64,000 bases of DNA from Antedon mediterranea (Eukaryota > Echinodermata > Crinoidea > Comatulida > Antedonidae), in assembly GCF_964355755.1 (NCBI RefSeq), contig NC_092679.1, positions 10,096,932-10,160,931 of the forward strand, read 5' to 3'. Position numbers and translations under genes: made by a program. Positions within the stretch are counted from its first letter, which is position 1. Each line of letters starts with the position of its first letter. The notes below the pieces were generated by a model. It saw nothing but the letters and a program-made list of their open reading frames with translations. It ran no database searches and was not told where the DNA came from. Positions 44,629 to 58,068 of the stretch are shown piece after piece.

Positions 44629-45550
44629 TTCTTCGCATGCAGCTAAAGTAAAATGACGTCACGTTAAAGCGTGTCGTCACAGAGTCTCATGCATATGCAA
44701 AAGGTATATGTTTGTCTCTGCTTGTACCAAATAAGCGCGTAGCGGCGCTATACAATCTTTGATTTTATAAAATGTTTTCAGTGATAAATGATGGTGCGAT
44801 CTGCGATCGGTGGTACGGAAAATAAAATTATTCCGATATTGTTCCTGATAACAAAGAAGCAGATTAAATATAGTTGTTTATTTGACCCATTTGGCTTAGA
44901 TGCCTATGCCTAGAAATATTTTCTATGATACTACCTACTCACTAGCGGCCTAACTAAAGTAAAATACAGTATATTTGAGTAGTAGTTTATTAGTACACTA
45001 CACACTATCAGGCCATCCATATCCTCCTTCATCGTTACCGCGTGGCATCGTGCAGATGTACACTAACCCAGCACGTGCAGATGTACACTAACCCAGCATA
45101 ATGCTGGGTTAGTGTACATCTGCACGATGGCTAATACACTTCCCACCCACCCTTCCTAGAGGTATGCACTGCGCTACCACTAGGCCTAGCCTATTTCGGA
45201 TCTCATGTCTTGCAACATCTGAAAATACATAATGTACTAATAGTAATACTGTACATTATTGTTATTATTTTTTATTCGCACTGGAAGTATCTAGGCTTTC
45301 CTGTTATGTTAAAATTAAATATATTATTTATTATCCTCAGCAGTGAAAACAATTATATTATAATTGTATATGCCGTGATTTTAATTGTTAAAAATATGAT
45401 CGTCAGTCGATGGCTCAGGAGGAGTTTCGATAAATCTCGCGTCGCGCGTGGTGGAAAACACGCTCAGCAAGTTTGCCTCATTAATATGCATGACGACCCA
45501 CTTTAACGTAACGTCATTTTACTTTAGCTGCATGCGAAGAAGTAGTCACC
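44629..45550. mobile_element. TIR element interrupted by the BEL retrotransposon
   Basis: TTCTTCGCATGCAGCTAAAG at 44629 is repeated inverted as CTTTAGCTGCATGCGAAGAA at about 45524-45543, and the terminal GGTGACTAC lies on the far side of the BEL element (37314-37322), matching GTAGTCACC at 45542-45550. The shared inverted repeat is about 40 bp. No coding sequence. The interior contains a 53-bp palindrome. The target duplication is unclear. Confidence 0.75.
45074..45126. repeat. 53-bp perfect palindrome preceded by a direct copy
   Basis: Arms of 26 bp (CGTGCAGATGTACACTAACC and CAGCAT) surround a single A. A further direct copy of the arm (45048-45073) precedes it. It would form a strong cruciform or RNA hairpin. 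Confidence 0.95.
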
Positions 45551-45829
45551 GCCGATCATCTCTCTCTCTATGTGTGTTCATCCGGGTATTTTGTTCGAAG
45601 AATGACGACGAAATAAGTAAATATAATTTACCTATTTATATTCTTTGATAATACTGTTGTTTGTACACTCTCTAGGCCTGCGCTACCTACGCCTAGACTA
45701 TACTCAAATTGCTTTGCTGCTGTGTGTGCCCGGCCGGCTTGGAAGAAGTGTGTTTTGGGTACTAATACCCCTAATAGTAATACAGTACATACAGAGTGAT
45801 AGAAGGAGCTTCTTATCCCGTTGTGCCAC

Positions 45830-46067
45830 GTAGAAGAAAAAGGCCAGCTAGCCTAGCCTAGCTAGGCCTAGCTAGTAAGTTACAAGTGGGTTGCCTAGGC
45901 CCTAGGCCTAGTAGTAGTCTCTACTGGCGTAGCTAGCCTAGGGCCGGCCCTAGTCTCTAGCAAAAAGGAGGCCTACTAGCTAGGCCTAATAGAGCAGCAG
46001 AGGATTTAGCCTAGCATAATATAGGCCTAGCTAGGCTAAAGCTTTTCTAGCTAGGGCCTAGCTAGTA
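45830..46067. repeat. TAGGCC/CTAGCTAGG low-complexity tract
   Basis: Dense overlapping CTAGCTAGGCCTAG-type motifs with no fixed period. Similar short tracts occur at 48860-49145 and 58495. They are characteristic of this genome rather than of one element. Confidence 0.8.
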
Positions 46068-46075
46068 GGCTATAG

Positions 46076-47093
46076 GGCGCTAGTTCCGTTTCGCACCTGT
46101 TTTTATTTCGACTTCCTTTTGACTCCAAACTGTTAAGCAACTTATTGTGAATACCACACCTTAAAATTGGGCCTCATAAGTACTTTTATGAAGAATAATC
46201 GGCGCTAGTTCCGTTTCGCACCTGTTTTTATTTCGACTTCCTTTTGACTCTAAATTGTTAAGCAACTTATTGTGAATACCACACCTTAAAATTGGGCCTC
46301 ATAAGTACTTTTATGAAGAAGAATCACATAAAAAGTAACAAATAAATCCTTAAGGCTTAAATTGATGATTTTACAGACATGTTTCTCGCATACCGTTCGC
46401 GAATTTAGCATAGGCCTAGGCCTACTCGAAGTTCAATATTTTCGTTTCTATGGAGCGCCAAAAGAGCAACAACAATAGATGGTTAAAACCTCAGTGGAAT
46501 TCTTGAAATACATGTTTAATTTTAATATATTTTGTCAATAAAAATGCTGTATGTAACATTTTACAGCTAATAATTTGCTGTTTTCAAATAGCAACCAACC
46601 CTAGGCCTAAGACTATTAGAGTAAGACTAAGACTATAAGAGGAATATTATTTAGATCAGGTATACCCATACAGTACATGTAATATGATGATGAATTTGTC
46701 GATTTTCATTCCTAAAAGTTCCTGCAAAAACCATGTACAGTATCATATCAACAGTAAAATTTTTGTTACATTGACAAAATTGAACGTAATTTTCACCAAT
46801 AAATGCATTAAATATACGCAATTTACCGAGTTTTTAGCCCTCTATTATGATTGCTCTTTTGGCGCTCCATATAAACAACAACATTGAACATGGAGTATGC
46901 GAAATTCACGAACCGATGTGCGAGAAACACGTCTGTAAATTCATCAATTTAAAGGATTTATTTTTTACTTTTTGTGTGATCTCCTTCGTAATAGTATTTT
47001 TGAGGCCTAATTCTAAGGTGTGGTACTCACGATAAAGTTACTTAACCAATTTTGAGTTGAAATAAACGACAGGTGCGAAACGGAACTAGCGCC
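46076..47093. mobile_element. Foldback element with 8-bp duplication GGCTATAG
   Basis: The ends GGCGCTAGTTCCGTTTCGCA and its reverse complement are flanked by GGCTATAG on both sides (46068-46075 and 47094-47101). The left terminal 126 bp is duplicated in tandem (46076 and 46202). The symmetry extends far inward, with GGAGCGCCAAAAGAGCAA at 46452 against TTGCTCTTTTGGCGCTCC at 46851. Non-coding; the 8-bp duplication suggests hAT-type mobilisation. Confidence 0.85.
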
Positions 47094-47106
47094 GGCTATA
47101 GTATAG

Positions 47107-47635
47107 TACGGTTCCAGGACGATTCAGCCCTTAGACCACTTTTGGTGGGACGATTCGGCCCACTTTTGGGCCGAAAAATCCCACTTTGTGGGCCGGAACG
47201 TCTCACTTTAGACCAAATTCATATTCATTTTTTTGGTATTTTTATCATGTTTTTAAAGTTGTTTCACAATCCGTATTTTATAATTAATATTGAAAACAAT
47301 GTTGATATAGGCTAATCTATAATAAATTACTAAAAAAACGTAGGCCTAATTTTATGTTCAATTTATTACTTCGAAAACCTTGTTTATTTCATAAAAATCG
47401 CCAAGCGGCCAACAGAGGGCGTAACTTGTTTCGTGTGACTTAAAAATGATCATTTTCGACAATGTTTTCAAAATGTTTGCTTTATTGCATCTTTATCCCT
47501 AGTAATACTACCCCATAGTCTCTCTGAAAATAAAGTTTGAGGAAAAAAGCTTATTTTATGCTTATAAAATGCATATCAAAGCCGATAAATTTAAGTGTGC
47601 CGAATCGTCTCAGGGCCGAATCGTCCCGCTACCTT
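47107..47635. mobile_element. Non-autonomous element with GGACGATTCGGCCC ends
   Basis: The left end has CCAGGACGATTCAGCCC and the right end, in reverse complement, GCGGGACGATTCGGCCC. TAGTATAG occurs on both sides (47099-47106 and 47636-47643). Extra subterminal copies of GACGATTCGGCC lie at 47149 and 47598. Non-coding. Confidence 0.65.
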
Positions 47636-47643
47636 TAGTATAG

Positions 47644-48279
47644 CCTAGGCCTGGTAGATATGTGGGTGATTATTTTAATGAGGGAGCAAATAGGAAATTT
47701 GTGTACCAACATGATGTAGTGTGTTTCTTGTTTTAATTGGTAGATTACTATCAATTTGTGTTTATTTGATTTGATTATGGTATAAATGGAGAACATTATA
47801 AAATGATCAAAAATAAAAATATTAGCCAAAAACATTGTGGTGTTACCTGTAATATAGCACAAAATGTGTGACATTTTTATGTAGTATGTTCCATTATACT
47901 ATTCTGTGTTTATTATTAAAGAAGATAACATCTGTTCACGTTAAAAGTATAAAGTAGTGAATATTTAGTAGGCTGTGTACGAGTTTCTTTTGTATTACTT
48001 TACGCACGGATAATATCGACCTTGAAAGTGAGGCATAACGACGTAACATTTCGTGTTTCAAAATGTTACGTGGTAAATCTACTATTTAAAAGGGAACTAC
48101 AACAAACCAAGGCTATAGGGAAACTGTATAACTATGTTTTATAAAGCACGAGTTTACAACAAATACACTAAAAACAGTTTTGATGAATAATCATAAGTTT
48201 TAAAAACAAATAAACGATTATTCATACTTTTGTTATGCATGTCGTGTTCTCGATTTTCGTTACGCCGTGAAACTCTCCC
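47644..48279. other. Intergenic, nothing recognised
   Basis: AT-rich, no supported feature. Confidence 0.5.
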
Positions 48280-48484
48280 CGCTTGAAAAATGCCATCACC
48301 TGTTCAGAAATAAAAATCACGAGGTTCTATGACGCCCCCAGTGGTGCGAAGCGTTATTCGCCGACCTCTCGAACTTCATCTGACCTTCCAGAGGTAAACA
48401 CAGCAGACGATAAATTTTCGTGTTACAGGTTGTTACGGAGTTAATTTGTTACGGCGTGAACAACAGTTCGTCGAAATATCGTAG
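48280..48484 (+). other. Possible non-coding first exon
   Basis: A less AT-rich stretch ends in a good donor (CGTAG/GTAAGT at 48485). With the acceptor at 49420 it could form the 5' leader of a short transcript. No TATA box is evident. Speculative. Confidence 0.25.
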
Positions 48485-49429
48485 GTAAGTTACTTTTACA
48501 GACATCAATTGTATTGTTATTTTTAGTAATATGTTTCCTAAAATAGTTATGAAAAGTTTCAAATCAATTGTGGAATTTAATCTATATAATTTGGGGTTTG
48601 TATGTGATGTTTTTACATACAGTAACGCCATTTTGTTTGGTGTTAATGTTACGGGTTTCGGGGTTCCACAATTATTAGCTTATTTATCCAATTCTTCCGC
48701 ATCGAACTCTAAAACAAGATGCAATATATGTAAACTAATTTTAAATTTAAATGATATATACAGTATATGATGATGTATATTCCTATAAACACGTCATACC
48801 TGGTGAATATCATGATTACGAATGAAACCACATCACGACGTAAACTGAACACCAACAGGCTAGGCTAGGCCTCTTAGAGGCCTAGCAAATTTTGTGTTTC
48901 GTTTTCATGTTACGGCGGTAGCCTACCTATAATTCCCTAATTCTTTTGCAACAAACTTCTAAAATATATGTGGTACACTTGTGAATTACTTTTAAATACT
49001 AACGACTAGCTAGGCCCTAAGTTATATTTCTATAAAAACTGCATAGGCCTAGGCCTAGCCTAACTTGTAATTATGGTACCAAATTCAACATGTAACTGAA
49101 CACGATACCTAGGCCTAGGCTAGTCTAATTATAGGCCTAGGCCTAAAAAAACAGCCAGGTAAAGTTAGAGATTTGGATGTGACTTTTTAACTGACTTTAT
49201 TTAAAATAAACAATGATAACAAATGTACTATATTTTATTACTAGGCCTAGTAGTATTTAATAAACTAAATGTTAATTGTATCATACATTACAAAGTTCAT
49301 GTTGAATGATAATTATACAAAATAATTAAGCAATTTATGTATGGATCATCATCATCAGCATTGGTAATATCTTCCAATATTTTTCGTATAAATTGGTAAT
49401 TTTTCCTTTTCTATCCTCAGGCACTTGTG

Positions 49430-49720
49430 ATGCATGAAAACGCAGCAATGCTTCCGTTTAATTTACGGTTAAGGTTCAGCTCAAAACAAAAATTACATGC
49501 GAAGAAGTCACCCGTGAAGAAGAAATCAGCATCTCATAACTTACAATGCGAGAGTGGAGCAAAAAAGCCAACATGGAGAGATCGGATAAAAGCTACTGTG
49601 CATTATATTAATAATTCATATTCCACTATTAACGTTTCGGAAGGTTTTATCGTTACAATTAATTGTGGTGTTACCGTTACACGTGCAATATTTAGGTTGC
49701 ATATTACTTGTTTTGTATGA
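49430..49720 (+). CDS. Possible small basic hypothetical protein
   Basis: A convincing acceptor (TTTTCCTTTTCTATCCTCAG, ending at 49420) is followed nine bases later by an ATG and an open frame of 96 codons: MHENAAMLPFNLRLRFSSKQ, a Lys-rich stretch (KLHAKKSPVKKKSASHN), WRDRIKATVHYINNSYST and a hydrophobic end. No family recognised. It may be the start of a longer coding exon with an unseen donor, or a chance frame. A leader exon could lie at 48280-48484. Confidence 0.3.
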   Translation: MHENAAMLPFNLRLRFSSKQKLHAKKSPVKKKSASHNLQCESGAKKPTWRDRIKATVHYINNSYSTINVSEGFIVTINCGVTVTRAIFRLHITCFV

Positions 49721-50095
49721 CTTAAATATCTCCTGTGCAAAACAACAAACATACTGCATGACGAAGAATATAAATTGAAAACGAAACGAACGAAACAAAT
49801 AAAACACACAAACAAAACGATTTATTCTTTTATACTGTATTGTTTGATAAAAAACTTGATCCAGGCAAGGCTGCACATGTTGTCCTGATAAAGGCCTGAC
49901 GCCGATCACACATGTATCGCATCAGGCCGGTGAGGCTGCAGTAGATAGGCCTAACATTTTTGCATGCAGTCATGTTTTATTTGTAATCACAAATTTTGAT
50001 TGAATAAAAGTTAAAAACAACACAAGTGCAATTCCATGGTTACGGAATTACACTTTTTCCATAATTTGATAATTCAATTCCTTGTACCTTTAATA
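49721..50095. other. Spacer before second hAT copy
   Basis: Nothing recognised apart from one copy of the 14-mer GGTTACGGAATTAC at about 50039. Confidence 0.5.
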
Positions 50096-50103
50096 CTTGG
50101 ATG

Positions 50104-51715
50104 CAGTGGTGGCGCCAGCGGGGGGGGGCTACGGGGGCTCTAGCCCCCTCGTCGGGGAGCCTAGCCCCCCCGTCGGGGAACACGGGTACCTTTTGTCGGG
50201 GAATATAATATACAGTAAAAAACGTTCGCGTTCACTTCATGCTTCAGCGCCTAGAAAACCACGACGTTCCATTGACCGTGAGAGTACGTCAGAGGGCTAT
50301 TATGCACTTTTATGCATTCATTTATTGCCAGCGATCTAACTTACTACTAAACATTAGCTAGGTACGCACTTGTCTGGCGGTATCCCTTTGTACGAATCGT
50401 TCAACGTTGGGTCGAGACGCGTGATATCAAGTTCCATACAGGGACCATAATGTGTAATGTAGTTATTTTCCAGGCGAAGTTTACCGATGGTTACCGAAGG
50501 GAACACGGGTACTTTTTGTCGGGGAATATAATATACAGTAAAAAGCGTTCGCGTTCACTTCGTAGCTAGCTTCAGCGCCTAGAAAACCGCGACGTTTCAT
50601 TGACCGTGAGAGTACGTCAGAGTGATATTATGCACTTTATATGCATTCATTATTGCCAGCGATCTAACTTACTACTAAACAATAGCTAGGTTCGCACTTG
50701 TCTGGCGGTCCCTTTGTACGAATCGTTCAACGTTGGGTTGAGACGCGTGATATCATGTTCCATCCAGGGACCAAAATGTGTACTGTTGTTATTTTCCAGG
50801 CGAAGTTTACTGACGGTTACGTCGTGTACTGCGTCGACGTACGCTACACTACAGCAAAAACGAATTATGTTAATTGTTCGTATGTTCACCAATTGTTTAA
50901 TTTACAAGTAACCTTCTGTACCGTGGGGCACCTAAAATAAATTTTTCATCCATTACTAAACAAAAAAACATGCTATTTTCGCTTAGCCAACATCTTATTA
51001 TAGCTAAGTTATTACATTTTCAATGTCCTGTATGTCATGAATTTCTCACCACTCGGAAGTCCAGATAGTACGCACGCATACACTTGGGAGGAATAAACTT
51101 ATTTCCCCGACTGAAAAAGCTCTACGCTTGCGTTTTTTAAGCCTCTAGGCCTGATGTTTCCAAAGTATAAAATGCAATTTTTTGAAGACCTGCAGCTCTA
51201 GTTTTAAACAGTTTCTTAGCTCAGCCCCAACAATAAAGCTGGTCATATTTCGAAGTACAAGAAGTGCATTTTCCGGGACCTAACATCTCTATTTTTCAAA
51301 CATTTCTTAGCTCAGTCACAACCATGATAGGGACTTATATATTTTTTTTCATGTTTTGAAGTATATTAAGTCCAATTTCCGGGACCTCCAACTCTATTTT
51401 TCTAAATTTTCTTTGAACTTTTATTTTTTAAATTGAAAAATATGGATGGAAACAGTCATCGCGCATCGTTTTTTTGCACGCAGTATTTTATTTATGCATT
51501 ATAAAAAATGGAAAAAATGGCTACCCTAAATCTTATTAAAATGACCTCAAATGACGCTAGAACGCGTTGCTTCCGGGGGATTCGCCCCCCCCCCCACCCC
51601 CACCGGGGGCCCTTGGCGGCCCCCTGGCCCCCAGCCTAGTGATGCTCGCTTCGTTCGCATAGCCCCCTCGTCGGGGAATGTAGCCCCCGCGTCGGGAAGA
51701 TCCTGCCGCCACCGA
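50104..51715. mobile_element. Second copy of the GC-ended hAT element
   Basis: It matches 17970-19586 in reverse orientation, including the CCCCCTCGTCGGGGA subterminal repeats and the internal duplication (GGCGAAGTTTACCGATGG at 50474 and GGCGAAGTTTACTGACGG at 50800). The left end is CAGTGGTGGCGCCAG. The right end is diverged (CTGCCGCCACC). Flanks read GGATGCAG and CGATGCAG, an imperfect 8-bp duplication, so exact borders are uncertain by three bases. Confidence 0.85.
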
Positions 51716-51719
51716 TGCA

Positions 51720-52244
51720 GATTAAAAAAAAAAATTATAGTTTTATAGCTAGTGAACCTACAATAACCTCTTCAATAAAAAATTTTTTTAAAAAACCTCC
51801 CATAATTTTAAATAATTTCATAAAATATGTATGGTTACGAAATTACGAAAAAATACTCCCACATTTTTACCCTAAATATTCATCAATATCCCTGTGAATT
51901 GTATTTTAGATTTTAAAGCTCAGGTACAGGCATGATATTTTAATAAAATTTTTGGTTAATTGTACATAAATCAAAGATTTGGAACGGAAATCAAGACGAA
52001 AAAAAACATGAATTTCCCTTAATATCGTCAAATACAAAATTTGGCAAAATTCTTGCATAAAAACCAGGAAGACTTTTTTTTCAGTAGTTACAGTAGGTGG
52101 TTAACCTAATGTAATAACATGTATAATATAGTTTTTGATAAATATTAAAATTTCTATAACTGGTCTGGTTACGGAATTACAGTTATGGAATTACTTCTGA
52201 AATTATTAGGTTCCTAAGTTAAATTTTAATGGAAAAACACAATA
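51720..52244. other. Intergenic with two copies of a 14-mer motif
   Basis: AT-rich. It contains GGTTACGAAATTACG (51833) and GGTTACGGAATTACAG (52167). No gene recognised. Confidence 0.5.
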
Positions 52245-55200
52245 TAATAACTAGACATGAAACTCGTCACTTTGACGAGTTAGTTATCCGCACGACAAAC
52301 GCCACGTGCACGTCATACGTTGGGATATTGCACACAGAAAAAGATTATGGCATTATGACATGAACTGAAGAATATGATATGTTGTTATTGCTGAATTCTG
52401 TTATTTTGTGTCATATAGTATACACGGTATAATCTGTATACATATCACATACAGTGTAGAATAGGTGAAATTACGGGACCCGCTATTTATTGCAATTTTT
52501 AACATGTTGACGGTTTTAAAATGAAACGCGAAGGTAGCAATTTCGGAAGGAAATTATCTCGGCAACAACATATTAACGTGTAGAAGAAATTTTAATACGT
52601 GAAATATTAATGCGTGCTCTTTTAAATGTAATGAACTATGACGCAAAATATGAAAATACGACTTTTTTTTATTTAACTGGCCATATGATGACGTCACAAC
52701 ATCCGATTGGCGAAAAGTTCACATGATTTCGTATCTACAATCCAATAGCTTCCAGAAAACGTTTTAATCGTGATTATCACATTTTTTTCTTACGAGCTAT
52801 TACAGATTAAAATTTACTCTAAAGATGAAATTAATGACCCACGTAATTAAAATTTTTAGGCATGATGACGTTATAAAAATTAAAATATTTTTATCTCATG
52901 CTAAAGAAAGTTGATTGACCTAGACAATATATAAATGTAGGAGAAAAAGGAATACAGATAAGCGTGATGCGCTCCATTGAATGTGATGAGCAATAACGAA
53001 AGAGACAAAAATCCTATATTTTACATTCGTGTGGCCATACGATTACGTTACAATGTTTTTTTAGCCTTATCGATGCATGATCCGATATCTACAACTCATC
53101 AACTTCTAGATTTTGTAATAAAAATAAACGGTTCACGGTTTACTTTAGAAACTATGACTGTTTAAAAAAAGACATTATTTTGATTATTTTTTAAGCCTTT
53201 TCATAAAAAACGCGCACGAATTGTCTAATTCAACGTGTTCGTATGGCGTTATTTAAACTGGAAAAGGTCTAAATTTTTTTCAAAATTACTAGGAAAGGCT
53301 TGAAAAATATAATTCAAGAGAAAAAAATATGTTTTTAACGCTACGTGTGCACCGCGCGCGTAAAAAATTGCGCGCCCGTGGGAATTTTTGACATGCTCAA
53401 AATGACATGAAACGCGTAAAAAGTTGATTAGAAATTAATTTTGCGCATTTTGAAATTTTAAATGCGCGTGCACGCGTAACTTCTTGTGAAACATGCCATT
53501 TTTAATCCGTAGAAAGTTTGCCCCTGATATGACTTAAATTTTGTCAAAGTGTCAATACTAAATGACTTTTGGTTTTTAATCTATGTTCAATCATTGAAAT
53601 TCATAAAATTGCGCGTAAGTCACGTTGCGCAACTATGACGTCATTCAAAAATAGGAGGTGCACAACTTCACGTAAATGCCCATATGCTGTCAAAGTTATG
53701 AAATGTTATGTTTACACATTTTAGAGAAACGCGACTCACAAAAAGGAAGGAAGGAAACAAGAACTAGACATGTAACTCGTCACTTTGACGAGTTAGTTAT
53801 CCGCACGACAAAGGCCACGTAGACGTCATACGTTAGAATATTGCACACAGAAAAAGATTATGGCAATATGACCTGAACTGAAGAATATGATATGTTGTTA
53901 TTGCTGAATTCTGTTATTTTGTGTCATTATTATACAATATAATCTGTATACATATTACATACAGGGTAGAATAGGTGAAATGACTGGACCCGCCATTTAT
54001 TCCAATTTTTAACATAGCGACGGTATCAAAATGAAACACTAAGATAGCAATTTCGGAAGGAAATTATCTCGGCAACAACATATTAATGTGTAGAAGAAAT
54101 TTAAATACGTAAAATATTGATGCGTGCCCTTTTAAATGTGATGAATTATTACGCAAAAGATGAAAATACGACTTTTTTTATTTAACTGGTCATATGATGA
54201 CGTCACAACATCCGATTGGCAAAATGTTTACATAAATTCGTATCTACAATCCAATAGCTTCCAGAAAACGTTTTAATCATGATTATCGCGTTTTATTCTG
54301 ACGAGCTATAACAGATTGAAATTTACTGTAAAGATGAAAATAATTGACCCACGTTATTAACGTTTTTAGACATGATGACGTAATAAAAATTAAAATATTT
54401 TTAACTCATGCGAAAGATAGTTGATTGATCTAGACAATATCAAAATCGGGGTGAAAATGGAAAACGGATAAGTAGAGATGCGCTCTATTAAATGTGATGG
54501 GCTACGACGAAAGATACAAAAATCCTAAATTTTATATTTGCGTGGCCATACGATGACGTCACAATGTCCGGTTAGCCATATTAATACATGATCCGATATC
54601 TATAACTCATCAACTTCAAGAATATGTCATCCACAAAAAATTGACCGTCCAGTTTAGAAATTACGACTGTTTAAAAAAAGGCATAATTTTGACAATTTTT
54701 TTTACTTTTTCATCAAAAACTCGCGAAAATTATCCAATTCTACGTTCCCGTATGACGTGATTTTAAGTCGAAATTGTTTAAAAGTTTGTAAAATTACTAG
54801 AAAAGGCTGGAAAAACATAAATCACGCGAAAAAAAAGTGTTTTTGCGCTACGTGCGCACGTGTACGTAAAAAAATTGCGCGCGCCTGGGAATTTTTGACA
54901 TGCTTAAAATGACATGAAACGCATAGAAAGTTGATTAGAAATTGAATTTTCGCATTTTCAAATTTTAAACGTGCGTGCGCGCGTAACATTCTGTGAAACA
55001 TGCCATTTTTTTTCCACAGACAGTTAGCGCAAGATAAAAATTATACTTTTGCTAAGTTTCAATTTAAATTGTTTTATGGTTTTCGATCTATGTTAAATAC
55101 GCGAAATTCATAAAAACGCGCATAAGTCATGTTGCGCAACTCTGACATCATTCAAAAATAGGAAAGCACAACTTCACGTGAATGCCCATATGTTGACAAA

Positions 55201-55900
55201 GTTATGAAATGTTAACTTTACAGGTTTTAGAGATACGCTCTGCACAAAAATGACAGAAAGAAAGAAGAATACAGAAAAAAAAAGATGATGAAACAGGACA
55301 GTTACAAGGAGTTATCCGCCATGAGCGGATTAATACAGAAAACTAGATTTGAACTCGTCACTTTGACGAGTTCGGGTTATCCGCGCAAACGCAACATGCA
55401 CATACTTTAAACTATATGAACTTCGACAATTGTTATGCCATCCTATGACATGAATTAAGAATGTTTACAGTGCTGAATTGTACCTATTTTGTAGCATACA
55501 GCATATTACAGTATTTACAGAATAAACTGTATAATTATGTTATATACAGTGTAGCATAGACGAAATAACGAGACCCATCTTTTAAATCCAATTATTAACA
55601 CGATGACGTCATCAAATTGACATAAAAGATAACAATTTTAGAAGATAATTATCTAAATAATTGCATTATTACAAATTTGAAGTATTTTGGGCACTTAAAA
55701 GTGAGATGCGCTCTCGTTTAAACATGCTGAACTATGACGCAAAATATGAAAATACGACTTTTGTTATTCAACTGGCCATATAATAAATGACGTCAAAACA
55801 TCTGATTAGCAAAATATTGACATGAATTCGTATCTACAATCCAATAGCTTCTAGAAAACGTTTTATTCATGATTATTACTGTTTATTCTGATGAGCTATA

Positions 55901-57334
55901 GGGCAATTTCACAGTAACCTAGGCCGTCAGTAATAACTGAGAAATAAGCAAATAGCTCTTCATCAGGTTGTAGTTGTCTGATTTAGTTTGTAATTTTTGA
56001 TAAAGCACCTGATGGGCAAACTACAAAAAAAATTTTATTGAGCGACGATGAAAACTTTTGTTACAGCGGCCAAAGATGTCATGTTTTTAGACAAAATTGA
56101 GTGTCTCATTGCAAAAAATCATTTTTATGAAATGCATTGTTGTTGTTTGTATGTATATATATTTATATGAATTATGTACATTTAAATTGGTTGATCTACC
56201 CCCAAACGTATAAGGTATAAACAATGAGTGTGAAATGTATACATGTTTAACTTTTTTGTTGTTTTCATTATTGTAATTCTGTCCGTCCAAAATGTCCACT
56301 CCGACACGTTGGCTTATATCCAGAGCAAATAAGTAAGCAAGTCTACTGTTTTTCATCTATATACAACACTAATAAGATTAACCATACGTTAAAACTTAAA
56401 TAATATATTTAACTGACAATTTGGCTGAATGCCGGGGAATCGAAATCTGTCCGTCCAAAAAAATGTCCACTCCGACACCTCATAAACTACCATTAATTTT
56501 TATGTTAATAATATAAAAAGTTGAATATTCATAGCAAAAATTATAAGCTGACATACTACAATTAATATAATGTACATATAATGTTTCTAAACCCAAGTAA
56601 TTCACTGTAATGCACTCTAATATGGTGTTCACATAATGTCCACTCCGACACACATATTTGATCAAAGTAAAATGGCTGATTTTTTAACAACTATGATACA
56701 ATGTTATTGTTATTTTATTTATATCTGTTTGTGTCATTGTTATTTAAGTGAAAATAATCTTGTTTAACTGTGTTTTTAGTATTACTAACGAGTCACCGGC
56801 ACCTGCTTCGAGGCGGTATTTTAGTCTTTTTATCATGGTAAAGCTTAAAAAGTACAAATTTTAACACAGTAAGCTGTAGAAGTGGCAATTAGTTGGTTTT
56901 ATTGTATTTGTAGCTATATAATACAACAAATTTTTTATTTGAGTCTAATGTTTGCTAATTATTCAACATTTATTGTTAAAATTCTCAGAAAAATTCAATT
57001 TTTCCACTCATATGATGTTTATATAAAGCGCGAGTATATTTTTTATATTGATACTCTGTACTAGTAATTAAATATTAGCCAAATAAGCAGTGACTTTTGT
57101 GTTATAATAAAAAATATTGAGATGTTGATTTCCAAATTTTTCAATAAAATTCTTCCAGTTACTAAATTCCTACTATTACTGTGAAAATGTCCGGATAGTT
57201 GTAGCTTTATAATATTATTTTTTATTAAATATAAACCAGTATGTTTCAAAATTAATTGAAAAATATGTAAAAAAAGGACTTTGAATTTTTGACCCTGTGA
57301 GACACTTGCGGCCTAGGTTACTGTGAAATTGCCC
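55901..57334. mobile_element. 1434-bp TIR element, TATA target duplication
   Basis: The ends GGGCAATTTCACAGTAACCT and its reverse complement are flanked by TATA (55897-55900 and 57335-57338). The sister unit at 54302-54320 has the unoccupied site GAGCTATAACAG, which fixes both borders. The interior is non-coding and holds AATGTCCACTCCGACAC three times (56289, 56463 and 56635). Confidence 0.9.
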
Positions 57335-58068
57335 TATAACAGATTGAAATTTACTGTAAAGATGAAATAAGGTTACCCACGTTATTTACATTTTTAGACA
57401 TGATGACGTCATAAAAATTAAAATATTTTTAACTCATGCGAAAGATAGTTGATTGACCTAGACAGTATTAAAATATCTGAGGAAATGGAATACGTATAAG
57501 CGAGATGCGCTCTTTTTAATGTGATGAGCAATAACGAAAGAGTAAAAAATTCTATATTTTACATTCGTGTGGCCATACGATGACGTCATAACATCCAAGT
57601 GGTAAAGATTCTGCATGAATTCATATCTACAATTTATCTTCTTGCATAATAAGTTAAAAAAATTGGGGGTCACCTTTGATCCTGAAGAGCTATAATAGAT
57701 TCAAAATAGGCATTATTTTGACAATATATTGTAACTTTTTCAACTAAAACGCGCGCAAATGGTCCAAATCAACGTGCTCGTATGACGTGATTTTAAGTCG
57801 AAATTGTTTAAAAGTTGGTAAAATTACGAGAAAAGGCTGAAAAAACATAAATCACACGAAAAAATCTGTTTGTTAACGCTACGTGCGCACCGCGCGCATG
57901 GGAAATTTTGACATGCTCAAAATGTCATGATCAGCGTAGAAAGTTGATTAGAAATTAATTTTGCGCATTTTGAAACTTTAAATGCGCGTGCGCGCGTAAC
58001 TTCTTGTAAAACATGCCATTTTTAATCCATAGAAAGTTTGCCCTTGATATAACTTAAATTTTCACTAA

